In this document: positions 6,771-15,374 of the stretch, piece by piece
Layout: every line of letters begins with the position of its first letter
Numbering within the stretch: position 1 is the first letter of the stretch
NCBI GenBank assembly: GCA_916050055.1
Contig: CAJZJY010000004.1
Location: 1 to 15,374 of the forward strand
Length of the DNA: 15,374 bases
DNA from: an uncultured Streptococcus sp.
GTDB taxonomy: Bacteria > Bacillota > Bacilli > Lactobacillales > Aerococcaceae
Direction: 5' to 3'
Notes under the pieces: generated by a model
Databases searched by the model: none
Told to the model about the DNA's origin: nothing
The model's input: the letters and a program-made list of their open reading frames with translations, nothing else
Made by a program: the position numbers and the translations under genes

Positions 6771-7889
6771 TTATTTTTGTGCGTTTTTAACAGCGTCGAC
6801 CATCTTATCCCAAACGTTTTCCATATCTTGTACCAATTTCAATTGTGTACGTGCACGGTCTAAGTTTTGTCCTGGACGAGTTGTCGCATAATAAACGTCC
6901 CCATTAATATAGTCCGTCAAGAAACGAATGCCTTGTTCGAGCGTAATGACACGCGCACCCCAAGGTAAGTATTCGAGTTCGGCTTCCGTCAAGATGCCGT
7001 TTGTACCTTCGATAAAACCTTTCACGTATGTTTCGTATAAGTCGAAATCGAAGTTCACTTTTGATAGATCTGGTTCGTCTTCGGCACAATCATTAGCACC
7101 AAAACGAATCGAATCACCAAAATCAAATAACACCAACCCTGGCATTACGGTATCAAGGTCCACGATGCAAAGCGGTTCTTTCGTTTCGCTGTCGAACATG
7201 ATGTTGTTTAATTTTGTATCATTATGCGTTACACGAAGCGGCAATACGCCTTCATCGAGTAAATCATAGAGTAAGAAGCAGTCCGCTTTACGGTTTTGGA
7301 TAAATGCTATCTCTTCTTGCACCTCTTTCACACGGCCAACGCGATCTTCTCTAATCGCTTCTTCCAATTGTCTGTAACGATTACGTGTATCGTGGAATTT
7401 CGGAATCACTTCGACCAATTGGCTAGCATCGAAGTCGTTTAAGTCATAAGCAAAACGACCGAATGCTTTGGCTGTGATATAAAATTGTTCTGGATTTTCT
7501 ACTTTATCTAATGAATAGCTATTTTTCACTGAATCATAAATACGCCAGTAAGTTCCGTTATCCAAGTTGGCTGTTAAGTGGCCATCTTTAGTGCGGATGA
7601 CACGGAGCGTTTCACGAGAAGCGTCGCGCCCTTCTGCTTCGTATTTTTCACGAAGATATGTGGTTACCTTCTCGATATTTTCCATTAATCCACGTACGTT
7701 TGGAAAAATATCATGGTTGATGGCTTGTAATACATATTGTTTTTCTTCATTTTCATGTGTATGTGTAATTTGATAGGTTTTATTAATTAATCCATTTCCT
7801 AAAGGTTGAATATCTACTAATTCCCCTGGTAATTCGTAATATTCATATGCCACTCGTGCATTTTGTAATGGATTTCCTTCTGTTGTCAT
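6771..7889 (-). CDS. Phosphotransferase of the aminoglycoside/choline-kinase fold, N-acetylhexosamine 1-kinase-like
   Basis: 372 residues, cytosolic. Kinase-like motifs are clear. NGLINKTYQI near residue 33 is the nucleotide loop. THNDTKLNNIMFD has catalytic Asp224 and Mg-binding Asn229. IVDLDTVMPG (Asp244, Asp246) takes the place of the DFG motif. The HNDTKLNN / DLDTVMPG pair and the length resemble bifidobacterial NahK (N-acetylhexosamine 1-kinase), which phosphorylates GlcNAc/GalNAc at C1. Substrate specificity is inferred only. No lacto-N-biose phosphorylase, epimerase or transporter lies beside it, so it works alone here as a single-gene transcript between two terminators. AAAGGGG lies 8 nt before the ATG. 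An antibiotic-modifying role is unlikely given the NahK-like motifs. Confidence 0.85.
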   Translation of the reverse strand: MTTEGNPLQNARVAYEYYELPGELVDIQPLGNGLINKTYQITHTHENEEKQYVLQAINHDIFPNVRGLMENIEKVTTYLREKYEAEGRDASRETLRVIRTKDGHLTANLDNGTYWRIYDSVKNSYSLDKVENPEQFYITAKAFGRFAYDLNDFDASQLVEVIPKFHDTRNRYRQLEEAIREDRVGRVKEVQEEIAFIQNRKADCFLLYDLLDEGVLPLRVTHNDTKLNNIMFDSETKEPLCIVDLDTVMPGLVLFDFGDSIRFGANDCAEDEPDLSKVNFDFDLYETYVKGFIEGTNGILTEAELEYLPWGARVITLEQGIRFLTDYINGDVYYATTRPGQNLDRARTQLKLVQDMENVWDKMVDAVKNAQK

Positions 7890-7931
7890 AACCTTTTCCC
7901 CTTTTACCTTCTAACAAAGTCGTATGTGTCT

Positions 7932-7960
7932 ATTGTACCGCTTTCACGACTAAAAAGGAA
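7932..7960 (-). promoter_or_regulatory. Candidate promoter of the phosphotransferase gene
   Basis: TACAAT (7937-7932) is a good -10. The -35 at 17 bp is a poor TTCCTT (7960-7955). It follows a terminator, so some promoter must lie here. Confidence 0.4.
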
Positions 7961-7971
7961 GATATACGGCG

Positions 7972-8012
7972 AAAAAATCGTGCAGCGAACGGGAAAAGTT
8001 CAACTGCACGAT
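7972..8012 (-). terminator. Intrinsic terminator after the fumarate reductase gene
   Basis: On the minus strand, ATCGTGCAG (8012-8004) pairs with CTGCACGAT (7985-7977), with an inner GAAC/GTTC pairing, followed by TTTTT. It lies 11 nt past the stop. Confidence 0.85.
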
Positions 8013-8023
8013 ACATTACTAGC

Positions 8024-9787
<1,764 letters not shown>

Positions 9788-9824
9788 TCACCTTTCACTT
9801 TTTATTTTTATTATTACAATTACT

Positions 9825-9839
9825 ATTATAACGTTTTCA
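9825..9839 (-). promoter_or_regulatory. -10 element overlapped by a cre-like site (CcpA) before the fumarate reductase gene
   Basis: TATAAT (9830-9825) is a perfect -10. No good -35 is present; TTTATT at 17 bp is the best. TGAAAACGTTATAA (9839-9826) resembles the CcpA cre consensus TGWAARCGYTWWCA, missing only the end, and overlaps the -10. Repression by CcpA during sugar plenty is therefore plausible. A further near-palindrome TGAAAAATTTCA lies at 9861-9872. Confidence 0.5.
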
Positions 9840-9919
9840 CAAACATTAATAAACAATAAATGAAAAATTTCACATAAAAACAATATTTTAAATGTTAAAT
9901 CTTCAGAAATCAAAACAAT

Positions 9920-9962
9920 AAAAAAAGAATACCTCCAAAACGATTTGTTTCAGAAGGTATTC
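9920..9962 (-). terminator. Intrinsic terminator after clpP
   Basis: On the minus strand, GAATACCTTC (9962-9953) pairs with GGAGGTATTC (9936-9927), followed by seven Ts, 16 nt past the clpP stop. Confidence 0.88.
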
Positions 9963-9978
9963 TTCAGTTTTCACACTG

Positions 9979-10572
9979 TTATTTCATTTCTTTTGAGCTT
10001 TCCATGATCGCATCAATTAAGCCATATTCTAATGCTTCTTGTGCTGTCATGTAGTTATCACGGTCTGTATCTTTTTCGATACGTGATAATTTTTGTCCTG
10101 TTTGTTTCGCCAAGATTTTATTTAAGCGTTCACGTGTTTTCAAGATTTGACGTGCTGCAATTTCAATTTCTGTCGCTTGACCTTGAGCTCCACCTAATGG
10201 TTGGTGAATTAAGATTTCAGCGTTTGGTAATGCATAGCGTTTCCCTTTAGCACCAGCTGTTAATAGGAATGAACCCATTGATGCTGCTAGTCCCATCGCG
10301 ATGGTTTGAACGTCTGCTTTGATGAAGTTCATTGTATCGTAGATGGCTAAACCTGCTGTTACACTTCCTCCGGGAGAGTTAATATACATGTAAATATCTT
10401 TCTCAGGATCTTGTGCATCTAAGAATAGTAATTGCGCGATAATCGCATTCGCCATATCGTCGTGAACTGGTCCGCTTACCATGATAATACGGTCTTTTAA
10501 TAAACGTGAGTAAATGTCATAAGCGCGTTCTCCGCGAGAAGACTGCTCGATAACTGTTGGAATTAAATTCAT
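9979..10572 (-). CDS. clpP: ATP-dependent Clp protease proteolytic subunit
   Basis: 197 residues, full length with the short N-terminal propeptide region. The cytosolic serine protease forms a double heptamer and works with ClpX/ClpC/ClpE unfoldases. The catalytic triad is Ser98 (GLAASMGSF), His123 (LIHQPLGG) and Asp172 (KDTDRDNYM). NSPGGSV (from residue 65) forms the oxyanion region. The ATG has GGAGG 7 nt upstream. It has its own promoter with a CtsR operator, and a terminator follows. The upstream epuA-like gene has no terminator, so part of the clpP mRNA may come from the mbl transcript. Confidence 0.99.
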   Translation of the reverse strand: MNLIPTVIEQSSRGERAYDIYSRLLKDRIIMVSGPVHDDMANAIIAQLLFLDAQDPEKDIYMYINSPGGSVTAGLAIYDTMNFIKADVQTIAMGLAASMGSFLLTAGAKGKRYALPNAEILIHQPLGGAQGQATEIEIAARQILKTRERLNKILAKQTGQKLSRIEKDTDRDNYMTAQEALEYGLIDAIMESSKEMK

Positions 10573-10602
10573 AGCATTTCCTCCATATTCTGCTTTTGTT
10601 AT

Positions 10603-10632
10603 AGTCTACTTCAATAGTCAGCAAAGGTCAAT
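10603..10632 (-). promoter_or_regulatory. clpP promoter with CtsR operator
   Basis: On the minus strand, TTGACC (10631-10626), 17-bp spacer, TAGACT (10608-10603). On the plus strand, AGTCAGC-AAA-GGTCAAT (10616-10632) fits the CtsR direct repeat RGTCAAA-NAN-RGTCAAA at 11 of 14 heptad positions, and it covers the -35. CtsR represses clp genes until heat or protein stress. Confidence 0.72.
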
Positions 10633-10643
10633 CTATCTGCTTG

Positions 10644-10838
10644 TTAGTTAATAAAGTTGAAAATCTTGTCCCATACTTCTTTTGAGAAAATATCAAATGG
10701 ATTGTGACCTTCACCAAGAACGGCATAACCAACCATTAAGCCAAGTGCAAATAAGATGACTGCGATAATCACGAAGATTAAGACACGGAGTAGCGCCGTC
10801 AATAATAAGTGACCACTATTTTTCAATTCTTGCTTCAT
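10644..10838 (-). CDS. EpuA-like small membrane protein (named 'DNA-directed RNA polymerase subunit beta' in databases)
   Basis: 64 residues: a short basic N-terminus, one long hydrophobic helix (about 14-41, including IFVIIAVILFALGLMVGYAVLG), then a GxxNPFDIF segment and a Trp-containing amphipathic tail. The size, single helix, VGYAVLGEG turn and tail match the EpuA family of Lactobacillales. Its Pfam name links it to RNA polymerase although it is a membrane peptide; nothing in the sequence supports a polymerase role. Its ATG overlaps the mbl stop (ATGA), so the two are translationally coupled. The function is unknown. Coupling suggests work at the membrane near the Mbl filament (inference). 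Confidence 0.8.
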   Translation of the reverse strand: MKQELKNSGHLLLTALLRVLIFVIIAVILFALGLMVGYAVLGEGHNPFDIFSKEVWDKIFNFIN

Positions 10839-11914
10839 GCTTCTTCTTTCCTTTCATCATCAATCATATTCGCAGTTGGGTTCATTACGACTTTCTTAGA
10901 ACTGAAGAGTCTTCTTAGCCCTGAGAAAATATCTCGATCTGCTTTAATTCGGTTTAATAGGATTCCTGTTCCAATCGCCACACTTTGTAGCGGGTTTTCA
11001 GCAATCATCACTGGAACTTGTAGCTTCTCAGAAAGCATACGGTCGATTCCTTGGATGAGCGCTCCGCCCCCTGTTACCATTACGCCGCGTTCGATAATAT
11101 CTCCTGCGAGTTCTGGTGGAGTCGCTTCGAGTACGAGTCTGGCTTCTTCTCCAATCGTATCGAGCATTTCTTTTAAGCAATGATAAATTTCATTTGTATA
11201 AATGGTAACGGTCTTCGGTAATCCAGTCGTCATATCACGACCTTTAACAATCATATCCGACTCGTTTTCCACTTCAATCGCGCTACCTAGATTCATCTTG
11301 ATAGCTTCAGCAGTACGGTCCCCGATAATGAGTTGATATTTGTCTTTAATATATTCCGAAATGGCAAAATCCATATTGTCGCCAGCTAATTTAATCGAAC
11401 GGCTTGTGACCGTTGAGCCCATTGAAAGAACAGCAATATCACTTGTTCCGCCACCGATATCGATGACCATGTTTCCAATTGGAGAGAAGATATCCAGTCC
11501 AACACCGACCGCTGCTACTTTTGGTTCTTCCTCTAAGTAAATATTACGTCCGCCGCATTTGATTGCTGCTTGGATAATGGCTTTTTGTTCGACTGTCGTA
11601 ATATTTGTTGGTGTACAAATCAAAATATCTGGTTTTGAGAACCAACTATTTAAGTTTAATTTTTGCATGAATAATTCAAGCAATTGCTCAGTAACTGCGA
11701 TATCCGCAATCACCCCACCTTTTAATGGATGGTGCACATTGATTTCTTTTGGCGTACGGCCCACCATTTGGTACGCACGTTCACCGACTGCAATCACGTC
11801 GCCATTACGCTCATCTAGCGCAACAAGTGACGGTTCATTTAAAATAATTCCACGATCTTTTAAGAACACTAAAATATTTGCGGTTCCTAAGTCGATTCCA
11901 ATATCTCGAACCAT
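10835..11914 (-). CDS. mbl: MreB-like actin homologue, Mbl type
   Basis: 359 residues. An actin-fold ATPase that forms short membrane-bound filaments guiding lateral wall synthesis. Phosphate and adenosine motifs are visible: [23 protein letters not shown] and VTGGGALI. Features shared with B. subtilis Mbl rather than MreB are [11 protein letters not shown] at the very N-terminus, LNEPSLVALD, ICTPTNIT-VEQKAI, and YLEEEPKVAAVG. An extra tail of about 30 residues (from GLRRLFSSKK to a charged ERKEEA end) goes beyond the usual end. GAGGAG precedes the ATG. It is second in an operon with the membrane protein upstream (14-bp gap) and the EpuA-like gene downstream (4-bp overlap). Confidence 0.93.
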   Translation of the reverse strand: MVRDIGIDLGTANILVFLKDRGIILNEPSLVALDERNGDVIAVGERAYQMVGRTPKEINVHHPLKGGVIADIAVTEQLLELFMQKLNLNSWFSKPDILICTPTNITTVEQKAIIQAAIKCGGRNIYLEEEPKVAAVGVGLDIFSPIGNMVIDIGGGTSDIAVLSMGSTVTSRSIKLAGDNMDFAISEYIKDKYQLIIGDRTAEAIKMNLGSAIEVENESDMIVKGRDMTTGLPKTVTIYTNEIYHCLKEMLDTIGEEARLVLEATPPELAGDIIERGVMVTGGGALIQGIDRMLSEKLQVPVMIAENPLQSVAIGTGILLNRIKADRDIFSGLRRLFSSKKVVMNPTANMIDDERKEEA

Positions 11915-11928
11915 GAAAGTCTCCTCTC

Positions 11929-12570
11929 TTATAAACGTTCCTTCGTTTTTAATCCATTTTTAAATACGAAAAGAATATACGAGCCGATTAAGAAGGCTAC
12001 GGCTAATCCTAAGCAATATTGCAAGACGCCGACGAATCCATATTTATCCACATTCAAGAAGAAGTACGGAAACGGGCCATCTTTGTTATTTCCAATCGGA
12101 ATACGTGTGGTAAGCGCAATCGCAACAGATACAATCGCATAGACAAGCGGCAATAGCGTCCACGTGAATGGATCATACCATTTGTAGCAATGCCCTTTAT
12201 CAAAGACGATGCAGTCTAACAACGTTCCAAACGGCACAATATAGTGCGACAGGAAATTCTCAATTGTCCAGAACTCTTCTGCTGTCTTTTGCGGTGCTAA
12301 CATAAAGTGATACACCAGACCGGTTAGAAGAATCGCAACCGTCACGCCACCCTTCAAGCGAAGGTCCATTTTACTCCAATGGCCACTCTTGCGGTATTTG
12401 AAGAGCAAGTACACCATAAATACTCCAACGAGTAGATTCGATTGGTTCGTATAGTAACGAAGTCCATGCCAACCGTGAAGCGTCATCTGCATTAGAAAAC
12501 CGACAATCGCACAGGTCGCGATGATTCCTTTCGAGATTAGACTTGCTTTTAAAAATGTTGCTCTCTTCAT
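11929..12570 (-). CDS. Pr6Pr-family polytopic membrane protein
   Basis: 213 residues with about six hydrophobic segments (roughly 12-30, 44-58, 74-92, 104-118, 135-155 and 180-203). YYTNQSNLLVG and FLSHYIVPFGTLLDCIVFD, followed by WTLLPLVYAI, are the signature blocks of bacterial Pr6Pr proteins, distant relatives of the eukaryotic AIG1/ADTRP (FAR-17a) family. In AIG1/ADTRP a membrane-embedded Thr and His act in hydrolysis of fatty-acid esters. Thr41 and His109 sit in the corresponding blocks here, but whether they are equivalent is inference. The ATG has AGAGG 6 nt upstream. It is first gene of a transcript with mbl and the EpuA-like gene, behind the promoter at 12605-12632. Confidence 0.78.
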   Translation of the reverse strand: MKRATFLKASLISKGIIATCAIVGFLMQMTLHGWHGLRYYTNQSNLLVGVFMVYLLFKYRKSGHWSKMDLRLKGGVTVAILLTGLVYHFMLAPQKTAEEFWTIENFLSHYIVPFGTLLDCIVFDKGHCYKWYDPFTWTLLPLVYAIVSVAIALTTRIPIGNNKDGPFPYFFLNVDKYGFVGVLQYCLGLAVAFLIGSYILFVFKNGLKTKERL

Positions 12571-12604
12571 TCAATTCCTCTTTCTCTTGACACTAATTCT
12601 CTTT

Positions 12605-12632
12605 ATTATACCATATCTATCGGCTTTGTCAG
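12605..12632 (-). promoter_or_regulatory. Promoter of the Pr6Pr gene-mbl-epuA-like operon
   Basis: On the minus strand, CTGACA (12632-12627), 16-bp spacer, TATAAT (12610-12605). It follows the mreD terminator, so mbl is transcribed separately from mreBCD. Confidence 0.7.
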
Positions 12633-12650
12633 TACTATTAACGTGTAATC

Positions 12651-12681
12651 AAAAAGGCTTGGCCACAAACAGCCAAACCTT
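12651..12681 (-). terminator. Intrinsic terminator after mreD
   Basis: On the minus strand, AAGGTTTGGC (12681-12672) / GCCAAGCCTT (12663-12654), a 10-bp stem with one G-T pair, then TTTTT. It begins 7 nt after the mreD stop. Confidence 0.9.
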
Positions 12682-12688
12682 TCTCCTA

Positions 12689-13249
12689 TTATGCTCTACG
12701 ATGGTTCATTAAGTCATGTGGACTAACGACCGGTGTTGAGTTCACCCATCTAGCAAAATTGCGAAGTGGGAGATATAAAATATAGTAAATCACGATATTT
12801 AACATTAAAGTTGCCCCGAGTCTTACTACTAAGAACTCGTTCCAATCCATGCTTGCCACTCCTCGTAAGGCATACACGAAGTAAACAGAGACTTCGGTGA
12901 AGCTTAAGAAGCATACAAGTGCAAGCCCTAATGTAAATGGATTTTGAAGGATGTTCGAGCGAACTAAACGAATGATTCGTACAATCACTGCAAACAGCGC
13001 CATATAGACACCGAGAACTCCCGAGTAATAACTATCCACTAAAAATCCAGCGACCACGGTAAACCAGAACATGGATTTATGGTCAATCATAAAGTTTAAC
13101 ATCACGACAGCGATAATAATCATTCGAGGTGTTAAGCTATAGCCTGAGAAGAGAAATAATTTTGAAAAATGATTCGTTAATACTCCATCGGCTAAGAAAG
13201 CAAGGATATAAACAAATAACACCCAGTAAACTCTTTTTGAGATGCGCAT
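12689..13249 (-). CDS. mreD: Rod shape-determining protein MreD
   Basis: 186 residues, integral membrane protein with five or six hydrophobic helices (first at about 8-24, then 40-58, 62-80, 82-95, 103-125 and 140-163). MreD links MreC to the elongasome in the membrane. The sequence is poorly conserved in the family, but size, topology, the GFLVDSYYSGVLGVYM block and position directly after mreC make the call firm. The start ATG shares one base with the mreC stop (TAATG), so translation is coupled. A terminator follows at once. Confidence 0.93.
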   Translation of the reverse strand: MRISKRVYWVLFVYILAFLADGVLTNHFSKLFLFSGYSLTPRMIIIAVVMLNFMIDHKSMFWFTVVAGFLVDSYYSGVLGVYMALFAVIVRIIRLVRSNILQNPFTLGLALVCFLSFTEVSVYFVYALRGVASMDWNEFLVVRLGATLMLNIVIYYILYLPLRNFARWVNSTPVVSPHDLMNHRRA

Positions 13250-14097
13250 TATTGCCCCTCGCTTTCGCTTGTACGAATAACGACCGTCACGTAACGAACG
13301 TCATTCGTATCCGCTGCTGGACGAATTTTCACTTCTTTATACAAGCCAAAACGGTCCATCGCCACTTCTTCAACCGTACCGATATATAGTGAGTTTGGAG
13401 AAATGCCACCGAGACCACTTGTCACGACTTTATCCCCAACTTTGATATCTTGCGTTGCTTGAATTTGGCTCATCACTAACATATTCGTTTTATCGTCATA
13501 GCCAGTGATGGTTCCGTAGATTGGTTCTTTTTCGTTTTGAATCATCGCTGCTACACGCACTAATGTATTATCAGCATTCGATAATAACGCTACACGTGCA
13601 CTCGTTGGATTCACGTCCATGACTTTCCCTACAAGTCCATTATCACTCATAACAGACATTTGCGGTTGGATACCGTCATTAGACCCTTTATTAATTGTAA
13701 TGACATCACGCCATGTGTCTGGATTACGCGCAATCACCGTCGCATTCACTAACGTATAATCGTTCAGCGTATCTTGCAACTTGAGCGTTTCCTTCATTTT
13801 TTGGTTATCACGTTTTAACTCACTCAATTGAACTTCTAATTCATGAATGGTATCAATTTTTTGTTTTAACGATTGATTTTCTTGATACGTATTTGATAAA
13901 TCACTCACGCTATCGATAAAATCATTAATACTATTTGCTGGATAAGAGACTAATCTTCCTAGAATATTGGTTACATCATTAACACCTTGAGTCACGATAT
14001 TGCTGCCGTAAGTAATGGAATACATGATCAATGCTAATGCCGTGATAATTCCGATTACCCAACCAATTAGTTTCTTATTTGAAAAAATTGGATTCAC
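13249..14097 (-). CDS. mreC: Cell shape-determining protein MreC
   Basis: 282 residues. A short cytoplasmic N-terminus, a single transmembrane helix (about 9-31), a heptad-rich coiled coil (about 65-110, LEVQLSELKRDNQKMKETL) and the extracellular beta-rich MreC domain (about 118-275, with IARNPDTWRDVITINKGSNDGI, GLVGKV and GDKVVTSGLGG). MreC activates the PBP2/RodA wall synthase. The start is GTG at 14097, 7 nt after GAGGAG. A two-codon frame ATG ATG TGA (14102-14094) overlaps this GTG out of frame and could compete for initiation. It lies 35 bp after mreB and overlaps mreD by one base. Confidence 0.97.
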   Translation of the reverse strand: MNPIFSNKKLIGWVIGIITALALIMYSITYGSNIVTQGVNDVTNILGRLVSYPANSINDFIDSVSDLSNTYQENQSLKQKIDTIHELEVQLSELKRDNQKMKETLKLQDTLNDYTLVNATVIARNPDTWRDVITINKGSNDGIQPQMSVMSDNGLVGKVMDVNPTSARVALLSNADNTLVRVAAMIQNEKEPIYGTITGYDDKTNMLVMSQIQATQDIKVGDKVVTSGLGGISPNSLYIGTVEEVAMDRFGLYKEVKIRPAADTNDVRYVTVVIRTSESEGQ

Positions 14098-14132
14098 ATC
14101 ATCACTCCTCTTTATTTATTTTTCAACGGACT

Positions 14133-15134
14133 CTATTTTTTCATTAATGATGGATTTGCTAAAATCGCACCAGTTCCTAATGCCACACAATCGAGTGGAT
14201 CATTGGCCACAAAGGCTGGTACTTGCGTTTCCTTCGAAATCATCTCAGCAAGGTGACGAAGCATTGCGCCTCCACCTGTTAACACGATTCCATGATCAAT
14301 AACGTCCGCAGAAATTTCTGGCGGTGTTTGTTCCAATACATCTTTTACTGCGTCTAAAATTTGATGAATGATTTCACTCATCGCAACTGCAATTTCTTTT
14401 GCAGGCACTTCAACAACACGTGGTAATCCTGTGACCATGTCACGACCACGCACTTGCATGCTTCCCTGTGCTTTTTCAATGGAAGCTGAACCTAACATAA
14501 TTTTTAATTCTTCAGCCGTACGTTCCCCGATTAATAAATTATACGTCTTACGAACATGCTGAATAATAGACTCGTTTAACTCGTCCCCTCCGACACGAAT
14601 CGAACGGCTATTTACGATTCCTCCAAGCGAAATCGTCGCAACGTCTGTCGTACCGCCACCGATATCGACAATCATGCTTCCAGTTGGGTCTGTGACAGGA
14701 AGGCCTGCTCCAACCGCTGCTGCGAATGGTTCTTCAACCACGTACGCTTCTTTAGCTCCTGCATATTTTGTCGCGTCTAAAACGGCTCTTTTTTCAACGT
14801 CTGTAATGCCACTTGGCACACAAATAATGACCACTGGTTTAAAGAATGAGCGGCCCACAATCGACTGAATGAAGTATTTCAACATTGCTGTCGTTGTATT
14901 GTAGTCAGCGATTACGCCATCTTTCATTGGGCGTAATGCCACGATATTTTCTGGTGTTCTACCAATCATTTCAAATGCAGATTTTCCTACTGCGATAATT
15001 TCTTCTGTAACGATATTTTTTGCAACCACGGAAGGTTCACGTGTGACGATTCCCTCATCTTCTAGATAAACAATCGTGTTAGCTGTGCCTAAGTCAATTC
15101 CGATATTTTGTGCTTTAAAATTTAATGCAACCAC
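14133..15134 (-). CDS. mreB: Rod shape-determining protein MreB
   Basis: 333 residues, complete actin-fold length. Motifs: [14 protein letters not shown] (phosphate 1), [50 protein letters not shown] (phosphate 2) and [12 protein letters not shown] (adenosine). It matches the MreB rather than Mbl form in the PSGIT and [12 protein letters not shown] blocks. The protein polymerises on the inner membrane face and orients the cell-wall elongation machinery with MreC and MreD. The start is GTG at 15134, with AAGGAGG 7 nt upstream; no ATG is suitably placed. The leader carries a hairpin. Confidence 0.97.
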   Translation of the reverse strand: MVALNFKAQNIGIDLGTANTIVYLEDEGIVTREPSVVAKNIVTEEIIAVGKSAFEMIGRTPENIVALRPMKDGVIADYNTTTAMLKYFIQSIVGRSFFKPVVIICVPSGITDVEKRAVLDATKYAGAKEAYVVEEPFAAAVGAGLPVTDPTGSMIVDIGGGTTDVATISLGGIVNSRSIRVGGDELNESIIQHVRKTYNLLIGERTAEELKIMLGSASIEKAQGSMQVRGRDMVTGLPRVVEVPAKEIAVAMSEIIHQILDAVKDVLEQTPPEISADVIDHGIVLTGGGAMLRHLAEMISKETQVPAFVANDPLDCVALGTGAILANPSLMKK

Positions 15135-15152
15135 ACTGTTTCCTCCTTAGAT

Positions 15153-15182
15153 AATTCTTCTACAGACTTGGCTGTAAGAATT
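15153..15182 (-). promoter_or_regulatory. Hairpin at the 5' end of the mreBCD leader
   Basis: On the minus strand, AATTCT+TACAG (15182-15172) pairs with CTGTA+AGAATT (15165-15153), 11 bp with a 2-nt bulge and a 6-nt loop. It starts about 7 nt after the -10 element, so it would sit at the very 5' end of the mRNA, just before the ribosome site. It has no T-run, so it is not a terminator. Confidence 0.6.
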
Positions 15183-15189
15183 CTATTCT

Positions 15190-15198
15190 AGTATAGCA
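15190..15198 (-). promoter_or_regulatory. Extended -10 promoter of mreBCD
   Basis: On the minus strand, TGC-TATACT (15198-15190), an extended -10 (TGN-TATAMT). The hexamer 17 bp upstream (AAGAAT) is a poor -35, which fits an extended -10 promoter. Confidence 0.6.
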
Positions 15199-15374
15199 GA
15201 ATTTGGCTTTTTATTCTTGTATTTTATAGATTTTTAGGAAACTTTTTTATTTCGTAACATAAAAACGGTTTCTGTAATATTTTGGTGATATTTTTTGTGC
15301 AGAAATTGGGTGAGCCTTTGGCTGGAATGGGAGAAACAATAAGGGGTTTTGTGCTGTTTTGAAAAACTACGAGC
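15199..15374. other. Non-coding stretch upstream of mreB to window edge
   Basis: No frame with a start, ribosome site and recognisable product is seen on either strand. The stretch is T-rich on the plus strand. A loose dyad (TTTCTG at about 15271-15276 and CAGAAA at about 15300-15305) encloses an AT-rich core. Nothing firmer can be said. Confidence 0.5.

Overview
The window looks like chromosome from a low-to-mid G+C Gram-positive bacterium of the order Lactobacillales, probably an Enterococcus-, Carnobacterium- or Aerococcus-like facultative anaerobe. The basis is strong AGGAGG-type ribosome sites, a CtsR box before clpP, an acpS-alr-mazF block, class III ribonucleotide reductase under NrdR boxes, an EpuA-type mini-membrane protein after mbl, and a lipoprotein fumarate reductase. 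The exact genus cannot be fixed from sequence alone. Every intact gene is on the minus strand, so transcription runs from high to low coordinates.

Right part (about 9960-15374), cell shape and proteolysis: mreB-mreC-mreD is led by an extended -10 promoter and a hairpin leader and closed by a terminator after mreD. A second promoter then drives a Pr6Pr-type polytopic membrane protein, mbl and a 64-residue EpuA-like membrane protein, with tight or overlapping junctions. Next comes clpP, with a CtsR operator over its -35 element and a terminator behind it.

Middle part (about 1900-9960), metabolism: a secreted, flavinylated fumarate-reductase-type lipoprotein with a cre-like site over its promoter; a solitary sugar-1-kinase-like phosphotransferase; nrdD-nrdG (anaerobic dNTP synthesis) behind two NrdR boxes; and acpS-alr-mazF (carrier-protein activation, D-alanine for peptidoglycan, and a MazF-type RNase with no visible antitoxin).

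Left part (1-1900), accessory-looking DNA: a tRNA-Lys(CTT) gene is followed on its 3' side by the decayed C-terminal end of a tyrosine recombinase, then an aldo/keto reductase gene, an IS256-like terminal repeat remnant, and the start of a SemiSWEET/PQ-loop transporter gene. That gene's translation start region is duplicated and its start codon appears degraded. This arrangement suggests an old integration at the tRNA 3' end followed by decay.

No wholly new multi-gene system is evident. The best second-look items are the antitoxin-less mazF fused by overlap to alr, the Pr6Pr protein placed with mbl, the tRNA-Lys integration scar, and the duplicated start region of the SemiSWEET gene.
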